Program-made: the position numbers and the translations under genes
Shown: in pieces, positions 21,708 through 28,477 of the stretch
How the letters are laid out: each line of letters opens with the position of its first letter
Position numbering within the stretch: position 1 is the first letter of the stretch
Notes under the pieces: model-generated
Told to the model about the DNA's origin: nothing
Seen by the model: the letters and a program-made list of their open reading frames with translations, nothing else
Database searches by the model: none
Origin: a virus
Virus record (IMG/VR): IMGVR_UViG_3300022198_000832
Coordinates: 1-46,768 of that record
Strand: one strand, 5' to 3'
Length of the DNA: 46,768 nucleotides

Positions 21708-21863
21708 TTAATTTGGCCCCCTAACGTGTTTAGTTAGATCATTAATTGTCTGTTCTAATAAATCAATTCTTTTATTAACGATTTCAACAGATTGTTGGCT
21801 CACCATCTGAGATTGTCTCAGCAACTTTAAACTTTCAACTATTTGTTTTATTATTTCTGTCAT
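21708..21863 (-). CDS. Small coiled-coil protein (51 aa)
   Basis: 51 residues with AAAGGAG upstream of the ATG. A single heptad-patterned helix (EIIKQIVESLKLLRQSQMV, then VNKRIDLLEQTINDLTKH). The frame is used in preference to an overlapping ATG 4 nt upstream. It overlaps the next upstream gene by 29 nt and ends 2 nt before 21415-21705 starts. Confidence 0.6.
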   Translation of the reverse strand: MTEIIKQIVESLKLLRQSQMVSQQSVEIVNKRIDLLEQTINDLTKHVRGPN

Positions 21864-21975
21864 ACATTTTCTCCTTTAGTTTATTTTGTAAAAAAACTTT
21901 TTGTTTTTTTAACATTTCATTTTCTTCTTTTAATTTTTCGAGTAATTCTTCTTTTAACTGAAGTTGCTCTGCCAT
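21835..21975 (-). CDS. Small coiled-coil protein (46 aa)
   Basis: 46 residues: AEQLQLKEELLEKLKEENEM, then LKKQKVFLQNKLKEK, a strong leucine/glutamate coiled coil. It overlaps both neighbours in different frames (59 nt and 29 nt). No good Shine-Dalgarno is seen, so it is probably coupled to 21917-22228. The two adjacent coiled-coil peptides may pair with each other. Confidence 0.5.
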   Translation of the reverse strand: MAEQLQLKEELLEKLKEENEMLKKQKVFLQNKLKEKMYDRNNKTNS

Positions 21976-22228
21976 TTTTTTTAACTCTATCTTCCACGGT
22001 TCGTACATTGTCTTCCTTGGTTACGATTAATTTAGGATCCATTTTTAGAATATGTTTTTTATAATTAACAATATCCATTTTATTTTTTAGTGCCTGGTAC
22101 TCTACATACTGATTTACAAGTTTTGATATCATCGAGGCAGGCGATCTAAACTTTTGATTACAAAGTCCTTGTAAGGTATCGTAATCAGCTTTTCTTACTG
22201 CTACAGATTTAAATTTATTTATATCCAT
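21917..22228 (-). CDS. Ribbon-helix-helix-like DNA-binding protein
   Basis: 103 residues. The strand and helix pattern KSVAVRKADYDTLQGLCNQ then RSPASMISKLVNQYV is that of ribbon-helix-helix repressors, though a full family match cannot be proved by eye. A very basic C-terminus (RRITRKIKRRK) supports DNA or RNA binding. It could regulate phage promoters such as those with palindromes seen here. Confidence 0.55.
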   Translation of the reverse strand: MDINKFKSVAVRKADYDTLQGLCNQKFRSPASMISKLVNQYVEYQALKNKMDIVNYKKHILKMDPKLIVTKEDNVRTVEDRVKKNGRATSVKRRITRKIKRRK

Positions 22229-22415
22229 ATTTTTTTAACTCCTCTTTCATTTGTTTTTTTGTTTTTATATTTTTGTTATGGATTACATTCCAAACTCTTT
22301 CGAAGTAAGGATTGTTATCGCCGAACGACCAACCTTTAGCTTTACTTAATCGATTGATTGCAGCAATTTGTTTATCTTGCCAAGATAGTTCACTAAATTT
22401 TAATTTAACGACCAT
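22215..22415 (-). CDS. Small hypothetical protein
   Basis: 66 residues. LSWQDKQIAAINRLSKAKGW and FERVWNVIHNKNIKTKKQM suggest a compact basic helical protein, perhaps nucleic acid binding. It starts within the last codons of the tiny membrane gene. No family recognised. Confidence 0.55.
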   Translation of the reverse strand: MVVKLKFSELSWQDKQIAAINRLSKAKGWSFGDNNPYFERVWNVIHNKNIKTKKQMKEELKKYGYK

Positions 22416-22504
22416 AACAAGGCTCCTATAGTTACTAAAAATAATTTAGGAAATAAAATTGCAAAACCAATTATAAATAATAATAAAACTATATATCCAT
22501 TCAT
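22400..22504 (-). CDS. Tiny membrane peptide (34 aa)
   Basis: A 34-residue hydrophobic frame (MNGYIVLLLFIIGFAILFP, then FLVTIGALLWSLN) starting in the ATGA overlap with the stop of 22501-22698 and ending 16 nt into the next gene. Two membrane stretches. The overlaps on both sides argue for real translation. Confidence 0.55.
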   Translation of the reverse strand: MNGYIVLLLFIIGFAILFPKLFLVTIGALLWSLN

Positions 22505-22698
22505 CTGTTTTCAAATTCATCCATTGCCATAGCATGACCTAAATCTGTATGCATAGGTTGAATGTATTCTCCTCTTACTTTTAGTGTTAATGATTTTAAC
22601 TTGTTAGAAGCTGTTTCAAAATTATCTGCTTCAGATAAAACTAAATCAATTTTTTCTATCCAAGTTTTAAATACTTTTGATTTACTTTTTAAGTTCAT
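22501..22698 (-). CDS. Small hypothetical protein, first gene of its operon
   Basis: 65 residues, helical and charged (FKTWIEKIDLVLSEADNFET). AAGGAG before the ATG, and a good promoter (22720-22747) just upstream, so it heads the minus-strand run from here to the terminator at 19702. No family recognised. Confidence 0.6.
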   Translation of the reverse strand: MNLKSKSKVFKTWIEKIDLVLSEADNFETASNKLKSLTLKVRGEYIQPMHTDLGHAMAMDEFENR

Positions 22699-22719
22699 TG
22701 TTTTTCTCCTTGTCCCATC

Positions 22720-22747
22720 AATATAGGAATAGGTATATGAGTGTCAA
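22720..22747 (-). promoter_or_regulatory. Sigma70-type promoter
   Basis: Minus strand TTGACA, 16-nt spacer, TATATT. Predicted start near 22713, with the AAGGAG of gene 22501-22698 just after. The intergenic space is divergent: TATGAT (22764-22769) is a candidate plus-strand -10 for gene 22774. Confidence 0.6.
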
Positions 22748-22773
22748 GCATAAATTTTGTGTTATGATGTTGT

Positions 22774-23004
22774 ATGGCTGAATTTGTATTAATTGGTTTT
22801 TTATGTGTTTTTAACCCCTTTTCTGGTGCAACTAATTGTTTTAGTTTCGCAGAAGATCCAATAATTTATTACACAAAAGAAGCTTGTGAAGACACACGTG
22901 TCAAAAAAACTAATGAAATAGCGGATAATTTGACCTTAAAAGGTGTACAAATTATAGAATTAAATCTGGCTTGTGTTGTTGACAAGGATTCTAAAAACAC
23001 TTGA
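22774..23004 (+). CDS. Small plus-strand protein with hydrophobic N-terminus
   Basis: 76 residues. MAEFVLIGFLCVFNPFSGA may be a signal or anchor segment; the mature part has cysteines (NCFSF, EACED, LACVV), so an oxidised envelope protein is possible. One of only four plus-strand genes. A TATGAT box lies immediately before it. No Shine-Dalgarno is evident. Function unknown. Confidence 0.5.
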   Translation: MAEFVLIGFLCVFNPFSGATNCFSFAEDPIIYYTKEACEDTRVKKTNEIADNLTLKGVQIIELNLACVVDKDSKNT

Positions 23005-23037
23005 TTTTACACTTATAAGTTGATAAGATTATCTTAT
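23001..23037 (+). promoter_or_regulatory. Promoter with palindrome at the start codon
   Basis: TTGATT (23001-23006), 17-nt spacer, TAAGAT (23024-23029). The expected transcript start coincides with the ATG at 23036, implying a leaderless message. ATAAGAT-T-ATCTTAT (23023-23037) is a perfect inverted repeat spanning -10 to start codon, a natural operator position. Confidence 0.5.
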
Positions 23038-23296
23038 GAAGCAATATTTGTTCTCGGCAAGAGCTGCAAGGTTATTAATTCGTAGTACCGTAAACGCAGC
23101 TAATGATGAAGAGGCACAAAACGGCTTCATTAAAAACCTAAACGAAGGTAAGTTTTCGGTGCAAGAAGAAAATTTATATACACCTAGACTTGTCTTCGTA
23201 ACTTATGAGGAGCTAGGAAATGGCACTACAAAAGTTGATATCGGAGAAACTTCAGTTGGAGTCCAAGTGGGCACAACAGGCGTTGGAACAAGGTAG
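23036..23296 (+). CDS. Small plus-strand protein, possibly leaderless
   Basis: 86 residues: basic start (KQYLFSARAARLLIRSTVN), charged helix (AANDEEAQNGFIKNLNEG) and a C-terminus of Gly/Thr/Val. No ribosome binding site. Its 3' end overlaps the next gene by 77 nt in another frame, and the last 20 residues look low-complexity, so the protein may functionally end earlier. Unknown family. Confidence 0.5.
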   Translation: MKQYLFSARAARLLIRSTVNAANDEEAQNGFIKNLNEGKFSVQEENLYTPRLVFVTYEELGNGTTKVDIGETSVGVQVGTTGVGTR

Positions 23297-23408
23297 AGTA
23301 ACAACTGATATGAAGTGGATTGATATTAAAATAAAAGATCTTAAAACTAAGATCAATGACCAAAGCGTTGAAGATGCAAAGCTTGGTTTATACGACATAG
23401 CTGGTTAG
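23220..23408 (+). CDS. Small plus-strand charged protein
   Basis: 62 residues, starting at ATG with GAGGAGCTAGGAA upstream. One charged helical protein (SEKLQLESKWAQQALEQG, then WIDIKIKDLKTKINDQ). Overlaps its upstream gene by 77 nt and converges with the minus-strand zinc protein. Function unknown. Confidence 0.55.
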   Translation: MALQKLISEKLQLESKWAQQALEQGRVTTDMKWIDIKIKDLKTKINDQSVEDAKLGLYDIAG

Positions 23409-23409
23409 T

Positions 23410-23565
23410 TTAACTAGCTTTATTTTTTTTCTTTTTATTTCGCGAAAGCGTTACAGGTATTCTGTCACGTTTTATAACACAGGGTGCGCAATAATAATCT
23501 AAATTATTCTCAACTACGTGTGCTATGGAGTTACATTTCTTGCATCTGTAAATAGGTGAAGACAT
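23410..23565 (-). CDS. Tiny zinc-ribbon protein (51 aa)
   Basis: 51 residues: YRCKKCNSIAHVV and DYYCAPCVIKR give a CxxC...CxxC zinc ribbon, followed by a basic tail rich in Lys. The ATG lies 43 nt inside the end of the ParB-like gene. The four-cysteine pattern supports real coding. Such small ribbons commonly bind nucleic acids or polymerases. Confidence 0.6.
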   Translation of the reverse strand: MSSPIYRCKKCNSIAHVVENNLDYYCAPCVIKRDRIPVTLSRNKKKKNKAS

Positions 23566-23966
23566 TTCTCAGTATACTTTTTCATTTTACCTTCAAAACA
23601 AAAACTTAAATCATTTACATTTGGATGCATTTCCCAAACTTTAACATTCATTCTTGAAAAAAAATTAACTTCAGCATCATCTTTAGCTACATAAAAAAGA
23701 CTAGCATCTCCGTGTTTTCTTAAAACTTTAAATCTATGATTACCATTTCTTAAAACATTATCTTTGTCTAAGACCATAGGACACAACAAACCATTTCTAC
23801 TCACATCATGTCTAACTGTTTGTTTAAATTCTGCGTGTGTGCCGTGTCTTAATACAACATCATCAAACTTAACCAATTTAAGTTTATTTTTAAATAACAT
23901 ATACAAAGGCCAGATTACTGTCCCGGTACCTTCTACAATATTTTTATGAAGCTTGTCCAAAGTCAT
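23523..23966 (-). CDS. ParB-like nuclease-domain protein
   Basis: 147 residues. RNGLLCPMVLDKDNVLRNGN followed by HRFKVLRKHG is the ParB/Srx core (G...P..v......l.dG.hR......G). Members bind or cut nucleotides or DNA; some are phage enzymes. The rest is not recognised. It overlaps the end of the DNA polymerase gene by 23 nt. A role in DNA processing is inferred from its place beside PolA. Confidence 0.65.
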   Translation of the reverse strand: MTLDKLHKNIVEGTGTVIWPLYMLFKNKLKLVKFDDVVLRHGTHAEFKQTVRHDVSRNGLLCPMVLDKDNVLRNGNHRFKVLRKHGDASLFYVAKDDAEVNFFSRMNVKVWEMHPNVNDLSFCFEGKMKKYTEKCLHLFTDARNVTP

Positions 23967-25815
23967 CTCCCAATGCTACGTCTACTTTACTTGGTACTTT
24001 AAAATCCATACAAGTTTCCATCGTTTCTTTTATTAATTTTACTTCATCGTCATTCTTAATGTCAAAACATAATTCATCGTGTATCTGTAATTTTGGTAAA
24101 TGTCCTGCTTCATAACAACTTACAATTGCCTGTTTTGTTTGATCTGCTGCGGATCCTTGTATTAATCTATTTAATGCTTTGTATGTAAATGCTCTTTTAA
24201 TGTTATTTCTACCATATTTAGAACAAGCATTTTCAAAGGTTTCTGGGCTATGAATACCAAAGTCTTTAGGTTCCCACATATCAAACCTACATTTTCTACC
24301 TTTTTTTGTTCTTATAACTCCTTCATCACTTGCTTTTTGCATACATCTATCTGATAATAGTTTTACAAATGGAACTTTTCTATTATATTTTGCAATTAAC
24401 GCTGATGCTTCTTCTGTTGATAGGCCAAGGCTGTTTGCTAATTTATTCTTTCCCATCCCGTACATTAATCCTAACCCAATTGTTTTTGCTTGCTTTCTCT
24501 CTATACCTGCTAGATCTGCTACTGTTTGATGGAAGTCTGTTTCTGAATTCGCATACGCTTCTACCAGCTCATTAGATCCTTCGTATCCTTCACCAATAGA
24601 AGCTGCGTAATGAACTACCATTCGTGGTTCTTGTTGACTGTAGTCAAATGACCCCCACCTACATCCTTGCTCAGGTAAAAAGAGTCCTCGGATTTTAGGG
24701 CCGAAGTCTTTGTTACGAGCAGGAAGCTGCTGTAAATTAGGATTAGCCATAGACAAACGACCAGAGACAGTTCCACCGCTATCAGAACGTAGTTGATTGA
24801 TCTCACCATGTATCCTCCCATTGTGTTCATATCTTAGTATTGAATCTAAAAATGTACCGTGAAACTTGTTGATCTCTCTAGCTTGTGCTATAAATTTAGA
24901 TATGTCGTGTTTAGAATTTGCCAACCAATTAGCTGTAAAAGATGGTTCTTGAGTTTTTTCGGTACGTGGATAGTCTAGACCGAGTCTATCGTAGGCTTCT
25001 CCGATTTGTCGTGCTGCCCATATGTCTATGTCTTTTCCTACTAGTTGTTTTATTTTTTGTAAATATTCTTTTTCTTGATTTTGGAATTCCAATTTTAATT
25101 GATTAGCTCTTTCTACATCTACTCTAACACCTTTCATTCTCATTTGTATTAGAATTGGTAACAACTTATTTTCTAATTCCCATACTGTAGTTAAACTTTG
25201 ATTCTGTAATTCAGGCTTGAATCTTTGCCATAAAAGGTACGTGAGCCGTGCATCTTGTTCCGCGTAAAAACCAACATGCTCTGCAGGTAAACGCCACATC
25301 TCTGCTTTAGGATCTATTCCGTGATCTTTAGCAGCTTCATTTAAATCGTTTTCTGATTTTAATTCTCCTAAGTAATCTTTAGCTAATGCATTTAAACTAT
25401 ATGACCATCTGTTTTCATTAATCACACCAGCTGCAATCATCGTATCAACTATTTCACCATTAACTTTGATACCCATATGCTGTAACCAACCAACATCGTA
25501 CTGAGCATTATGAAATATTTTTCTTGAAGGTAAGGCACATACATCTTTCATATATTTTAATACCTGGTCAGGTATCATATTACCTCCACCCTGATGTTTG
25601 AAAGGATAATAACCCTGCCAACCCTCTACAGCTACTGCAAAACCAATAACATAACCATTACCAGTTGCCCAACCTGCACCAAGTTTATTGTTAATACCTT
25701 CGTCTCTAGTTTCTAAATCTATAGCGATCTCATCATACTTACTTAAATCTTTGTATTCTGATGGACATGCCCAAATATGTTTTTTAAAGTTAAATGTAAA
25801 CTGTAATCCTGTCAT
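23944..25815 (-). CDS. polA: Family A DNA polymerase with 3'-5' exonuclease domain
   Basis: 623 residues. The N-terminal exonuclease has Exo I DEIAIDLETRDEG (about 27-39), Exo II IFHNAQYDVGWL and Exo III HVGFYAEQDARLTYLLW. The polymerase has motif A DYSQQEPRMVVHYA, motif B KQAKTIGLGLMYGMGKNKLA and motif C LQIHDELCFD. The motif B position equal to E. coli Phe762 is Leu (GLGLMYG). No 5' nuclease domain is present. It copies the phage genome. It overlaps the next gene upstream by 4 nt and the ParB-like gene downstream. Confidence 0.95.
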   Translation of the reverse strand: MTGLQFTFNFKKHIWACPSEYKDLSKYDEIAIDLETRDEGINNKLGAGWATGNGYVIGFAVAVEGWQGYYPFKHQGGGNMIPDQVLKYMKDVCALPSRKIFHNAQYDVGWLQHMGIKVNGEIVDTMIAAGVINENRWSYSLNALAKDYLGELKSENDLNEAAKDHGIDPKAEMWRLPAEHVGFYAEQDARLTYLLWQRFKPELQNQSLTTVWELENKLLPILIQMRMKGVRVDVERANQLKLEFQNQEKEYLQKIKQLVGKDIDIWAARQIGEAYDRLGLDYPRTEKTQEPSFTANWLANSKHDISKFIAQAREINKFHGTFLDSILRYEHNGRIHGEINQLRSDSGGTVSGRLSMANPNLQQLPARNKDFGPKIRGLFLPEQGCRWGSFDYSQQEPRMVVHYAASIGEGYEGSNELVEAYANSETDFHQTVADLAGIERKQAKTIGLGLMYGMGKNKLANSLGLSTEEASALIAKYNRKVPFVKLLSDRCMQKASDEGVIRTKKGRKCRFDMWEPKDFGIHSPETFENACSKYGRNNIKRAFTYKALNRLIQGSAADQTKQAIVSCYEAGHLPKLQIHDELCFDIKNDDEVKLIKETMETCMDFKVPSKVDVALGDDFGQAS

Positions 25816-25982
25816 GCTGATTGTTTATTATAGTAATGTACCATTGCTCGTGATCCTTCGTGTTTTTCTAATCTTTTCTTCATTCGTTGATTCTCTCTAT
25901 ATAACTTATCTATTTTCTCTTGCAAAGTTTTAATTTGTTTTCGGTACTTTAAATTCCAATTGATTCCAATAGCAGATTTCAT
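25812..25982 (-). CDS. Small coiled-coil protein (56 aa)
   Basis: 56 residues with RKQIKTLQEKIDKLYRENQR and MKKRLEKHEGSRAM, a short coiled coil. Overlaps the polymerase ATG by 4 nt (ATGA) and its own start sits in the ATGA at the end of the membrane gene upstream. Could be a polymerase partner; unproven. Confidence 0.6.
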   Translation of the reverse strand: MKSAIGINWNLKYRKQIKTLQEKIDKLYRENQRMKKRLEKHEGSRAMVHYYNKQSA

Positions 25983-26164
25983 TTAAGTGCCCACCAGGCT
26001 AGAAGTATAGGAATAACAAAGTGTTCAAAAATTTCGTATATAGCTAAAAACAATAATAAAAATGTAAACCATAAACTAGTTTTAGATTTATTAGCAACAT
26101 AAGTGAACATTTTATGATGCCAAGCCGTTATTTTATTTGTAAATTTTAATATTTTATTTCTCAT
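25979..26164 (-). CDS. Small membrane protein
   Basis: 61 residues: basic N-terminus (NKILKFTNKITAWHHKMF), then one long hydrophobic segment (SLWFTFLLLFLAIYEIFEHF, then VIPILLAWWALK). Inside-positive rule puts the N-terminus in the cytoplasm. Overlaps the DUF3310-like gene by 11 nt. Function unknown. Confidence 0.6.
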   Translation of the reverse strand: MRNKILKFTNKITAWHHKMFTYVANKSKTSLWFTFLLLFLAIYEIFEHFVIPILLAWWALK

Positions 26165-26393
26165 CTTTTAATTTTTTAATTTCTAATTGACAGTAATGAA
26201 TTATTTTTTGTAGATCTTCAACACCGTTTTTATTCAAGTACCTACAAACGTACTTCACAACATTCCCCTGAAAGAAGCTAAGATTATTTTTAGATATAAA
26301 TTCATACGGCTGTATGTAAAACGATTTATAATGATCTCCACCTACTTGTTTACTTTGTGGAAATGCTTCTTCAAACAATTTTTTATCTGTCAT
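26154..26393 (-). CDS. DUF3310 (SaV-like) protein
   Basis: 79 residues. QVGGDHYKSFYIQPYEFISK, then SFFQGNVVKYVCRYLNKNG and VEDLQKIIHYCQLEI, is the DUF3310 pattern (GGdHY...iqP.efI..n.l....gn.iKYv.R...K.g..DL.Ka..Y). This is common in phages and often lies near replication or nucleotide genes; its activity is not established. AGGAGATATC precedes the ATG. Confidence 0.85.
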   Translation of the reverse strand: MTDKKLFEEAFPQSKQVGGDHYKSFYIQPYEFISKNNLSFFQGNVVKYVCRYLNKNGVEDLQKIIHYCQLEIKKLKDEK

Positions 26394-26595
26394 GATATCT
26401 CCTAAAAAATAACCGCCATAACCAAGAACGAATCAAAGATATGCCAGTAAATATTATAGCTATGTGTATACTATCTAAAATAGTTGGATGCAAATCAAAA
26501 AAAGGAAATATAACTAATTGAATACCAATTGCTAATAAAAGTCCTGATCCAACATCACATATTGCTTCAATTAGAGGCCACACATGCCCTCGCAC
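26383..26595 (-). CDS. Small phage membrane protein (DUF7220-like)
   Basis: 70 residues with two transmembrane stretches: AICDVGSGLLLAIGIQLVIF and SIHIAIIFTGISLIRSWLW, then a basic end (RLFFRRYHDR). The second segment pattern IFT.iSliRSw.wRr.F is one I know from small phage proteins. Overlaps the PAPS-reductase-like gene by 25 nt. Function unknown. Confidence 0.7.
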   Translation of the reverse strand: MRGHVWPLIEAICDVGSGLLLAIGIQLVIFPFFDLHPTILDSIHIAIIFTGISLIRSWLWRLFFRRYHDR

Positions 26596-27380
26596 TCTTG
26601 ATTGAATAAATCAATTTTTTCTTTTTCTTTAAACTTAACTTGATCTAAGGGTACACATTGTCTGTGTACAAAGTTTTTAACTTTAGGATTATGTTTGCGC
26701 ATATCTTTATCAAATTGCACTGCTTCTTTAAATTCATCAGGTCTATTGTTTTTCATATCTAACCAAAAAGCATCATCGTGAAAAGGACAACCAATACAAG
26801 CTGATTTAACTGGTATTTTAAATCCTTTACCTTCATACCATTTTAAACAATCAGTTCGTGACATTTTCTTTTCTATTAAAGGCCATCTATTTTTTTGCCA
26901 CCAAAATCTAGAAGGCTTCATACGCATAATCTCATCCATAGATATACCTACCCATACTTCTACAAATTTATCTTTAGGGAATCTTTGTCTTGGTACTAAA
27001 CCCATAATCTCTCTAATTTTTTTAGCTATAGGAGTTATCTTATATTCTCTCGTACATTGTCTTCTTCCCATACCTTTCTTACCATTTTCATTTAGGGTAT
27101 AGAATGGAGCGCTCGCAAACTGATTACCACTGGGTCCGAGAGCCGTGAGTATATCATCTTTGATGTTACCTTTTTTAACAATGTGTACAGGATAACTTAG
27201 AATGGTTCTAAGGTAGTTTAAATGTTCTATTACAGGTTTAGGTTCCCAACCTGTGTCTGCAAATACAGCTGCATCAGGTTTATCTCCAAAGGCTCCCTGA
27301 TCTGCCATCAAGGCCATAGTAGAGCTTTGTACGCCTGCTCCTAATGATAATATTCTTAACGCTGGTTTAGTACTGTCCAT
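26571..27380 (-). CDS. PAPS reductase/adenine nucleotide hydrolase-superfamily protein
   Basis: 269 residues. LRILSLGAGVQSSTMALM (8-25) is the N-type ATP pyrophosphatase loop; PDAAVFADTGWEP follows as in PAPS reductases and DndC-like proteins. A C-terminal cluster SRTDCLKWY, then SACIGCPFHDDAF, carries cysteines that may bind a metal or FeS cluster. Such phage proteins are often next to DNA methyltransferases, and a DNA-modification role is possible. It overlaps the methyltransferase 3' end by 25 nt. The reaction is not known. Confidence 0.8.
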   Translation of the reverse strand: MDSTKPALRILSLGAGVQSSTMALMADQGAFGDKPDAAVFADTGWEPKPVIEHLNYLRTILSYPVHIVKKGNIKDDILTALGPSGNQFASAPFYTLNENGKKGMGRRQCTREYKITPIAKKIREIMGLVPRQRFPKDKFVEVWVGISMDEIMRMKPSRFWWQKNRWPLIEKKMSRTDCLKWYEGKGFKIPVKSACIGCPFHDDAFWLDMKNNRPDEFKEAVQFDKDMRKHNPKVKNFVHRQCVPLDQVKFKEKEKIDLFNQECEGMCGL

Positions 27381-28477
27381 ATAGCTCTTCCTATTTCTTC
27401 CGCGATTTTCGGGACGATAGCATTTCCCAATCCTTTAAGTCTGTGTGTCCTGCCGGGTACCCCATTAACCACTCTACCCACATCGGGTTCAGAGAGCCAA
27501 CTTGCTTCCCGCAATGTCCAGCTACGACTTCCTCTAGATTCGCTTTGTTCCTGTTCGCCAACTTCTCTCGATTCTTCTCCGTTATATTTGGTATAACTTT
27601 GTTCGCTCTTGGTGTTGGCCATAACTTCACTGCTGCTGGTAACATTATTTGATTGCCTCTCTTTTGTATTGTTCTCGCGTATCTCCCGTTGTCGTTGACG
27701 TCCTGTTTGTACATCCCTCGTGTTGGAGTTGGCCACATCATCTGTTCGTGAGCAACTTGATCGTTCAGACTTATCGGCATTTTCTTTTGCAATTTCATTT
27801 TCATTCTCTTTGCTGAACTCGGTCCCCTGTCGCAATGTGCGTCTGGTGTTCTCCATAATCTCATTGTCTGTTCGTCTACTTGTTCTCGCAAGTTCGAGGG
27901 TCGTGTTCGTCCCTTCCTTTGTCCCTGCATCAATTTTATTGTTCCTTCCTTTGATCTTGGAGGTAAGTGATCCATTGTGTTCGGAGTAGCCCACAATGTA
28001 GACTCGCTCTCTTTTGTGTGGAGCGTTGACGCCTGCAGCAGGAATAATAAACGGTTGGATTTCGAAGCCTTCACTTTCCAAGTCAGAGCACACTGTTTCG
28101 AAAACCATGCCGTCTTGGATGTTAATAATACCTCGGACATTTTCTGCAATAATGAAGGTGGGTTGGACTTCTTTAATGACTCTAAACATTTCTGGCCAGA
28201 GATATCTATCGTCATTGGTTCCTTTTTGTTTTCCTGCAACACTGTACGGCTGACAGGGAAACCCACCTGTGAGTATATCAATTTCTCCGAATGTTTCTTT
28301 AATTTCTTTCCCTTTACACTTTTTAATGTCATCGTATATCTTAACTCCTTTCCAATGCTTTTGCAGCAACAATTTACAATAAGGTTCCTTTTCGCAAAAA
28401 GCTACAGTTTTAAATCCTACTTTTTCTAATGCTAAACTAAACCCACCAATACCACTAAATAGATCTAAATGATTCAT
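27356..28477 (-). CDS. dcm: C5-cytosine DNA methyltransferase
   Basis: 373 residues. Motif I HLDLFSGIGGFSLAL (3-17), motif IV GGFPCQPYSVAG with the catalytic Cys near 74, motif VI FIIAENVRG, motif VIII PHKRERVYIVG and motif X HRLKGLGNAIVPKIAEEIG are all present, so the enzyme looks intact. It would methylate host or phage DNA and may block restriction. The target-recognition region (about 165-325) is odd: rich in Asn, Ser, Glu, Arg and Gln with almost no hydrophobic core. Another 313-codon frame lies inside it. AGGAG precedes the ATG. Confidence 0.93.
   Translation of the reverse strand: MNHLDLFSGIGGFSLALEKVGFKTVAFCEKEPYCKLLLQKHWKGVKIYDDIKKCKGKEIKETFGEIDILTGGFPCQPYSVAGKQKGTNDDRYLWPEMFRVIKEVQPTFIIAENVRGIINIQDGMVFETVCSDLESEGFEIQPFIIPAAGVNAPHKRERVYIVGYSEHNGSLTSKIKGRNNKIDAGTKEGTNTTLELARTSRRTDNEIMENTRRTLRQGTEFSKENENEIAKENADKSERSSCSRTDDVANSNTRDVQTGRQRQREIRENNTKERQSNNVTSSSEVMANTKSEQSYTKYNGEESREVGEQEQSESRGSRSWTLREASWLSEPDVGRVVNGVPGRTHRLKGLGNAIVPKIAEEIGRAIWTVLNQR
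27391..28332 (-). CDS. Long alternative-frame protein inside the methyltransferase gene
   Basis: A 313-residue frame on the same strand, shifted by one nucleotide, wholly inside the methyltransferase gene. It contains LWATPNTMDHLPPRS, LWRTPDAHCD, MWPTPTRGM and KLWPTPRANK, then SLNPMWVEWLMGYPAGHTDL, a set of motifs I recognise from phage and prophage proteins of unknown function. The frame spans 942 nt without a stop in an AT-rich genome. The codons for MW/LW-PTP overlap VANS/VGYS in the main frame. It may be a true second gene, or part of a frameshifted methyltransferase form. No strong Shine-Dalgarno is seen. Confidence 0.55.
   Translation of the reverse strand: MTLKSVKGKKLKKHSEKLIYSQVGFPVSRTVLQENKKEPMTIDISGQKCLESLKKSNPPSLLQKMSEVLLTSKTAWFSKQCALTWKVKASKSNRLLFLLQASTLHTKESESTLWATPNTMDHLPPRSKEGTIKLMQGQRKGRTRPSNLREQVDEQTMRLWRTPDAHCDRGPSSAKRMKMKLQKKMPISLNDQVAHEQMMWPTPTRGMYKQDVNDNGRYARTIQKRGNQIMLPAAVKLWPTPRANKVIPNITEKNREKLANRNKANLEEVVAGHCGKQVGSLNPMWVEWLMGYPAGHTDLKDWEMLSSRKSRKK

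Noticed and set aside
27977-28429. 150-residue plus-strand frame opposite the methyltransferase gene
   Set aside because: Its composition follows from codon use on the other strand, and no motif or start signal is present, unlike the same-strand second frame.
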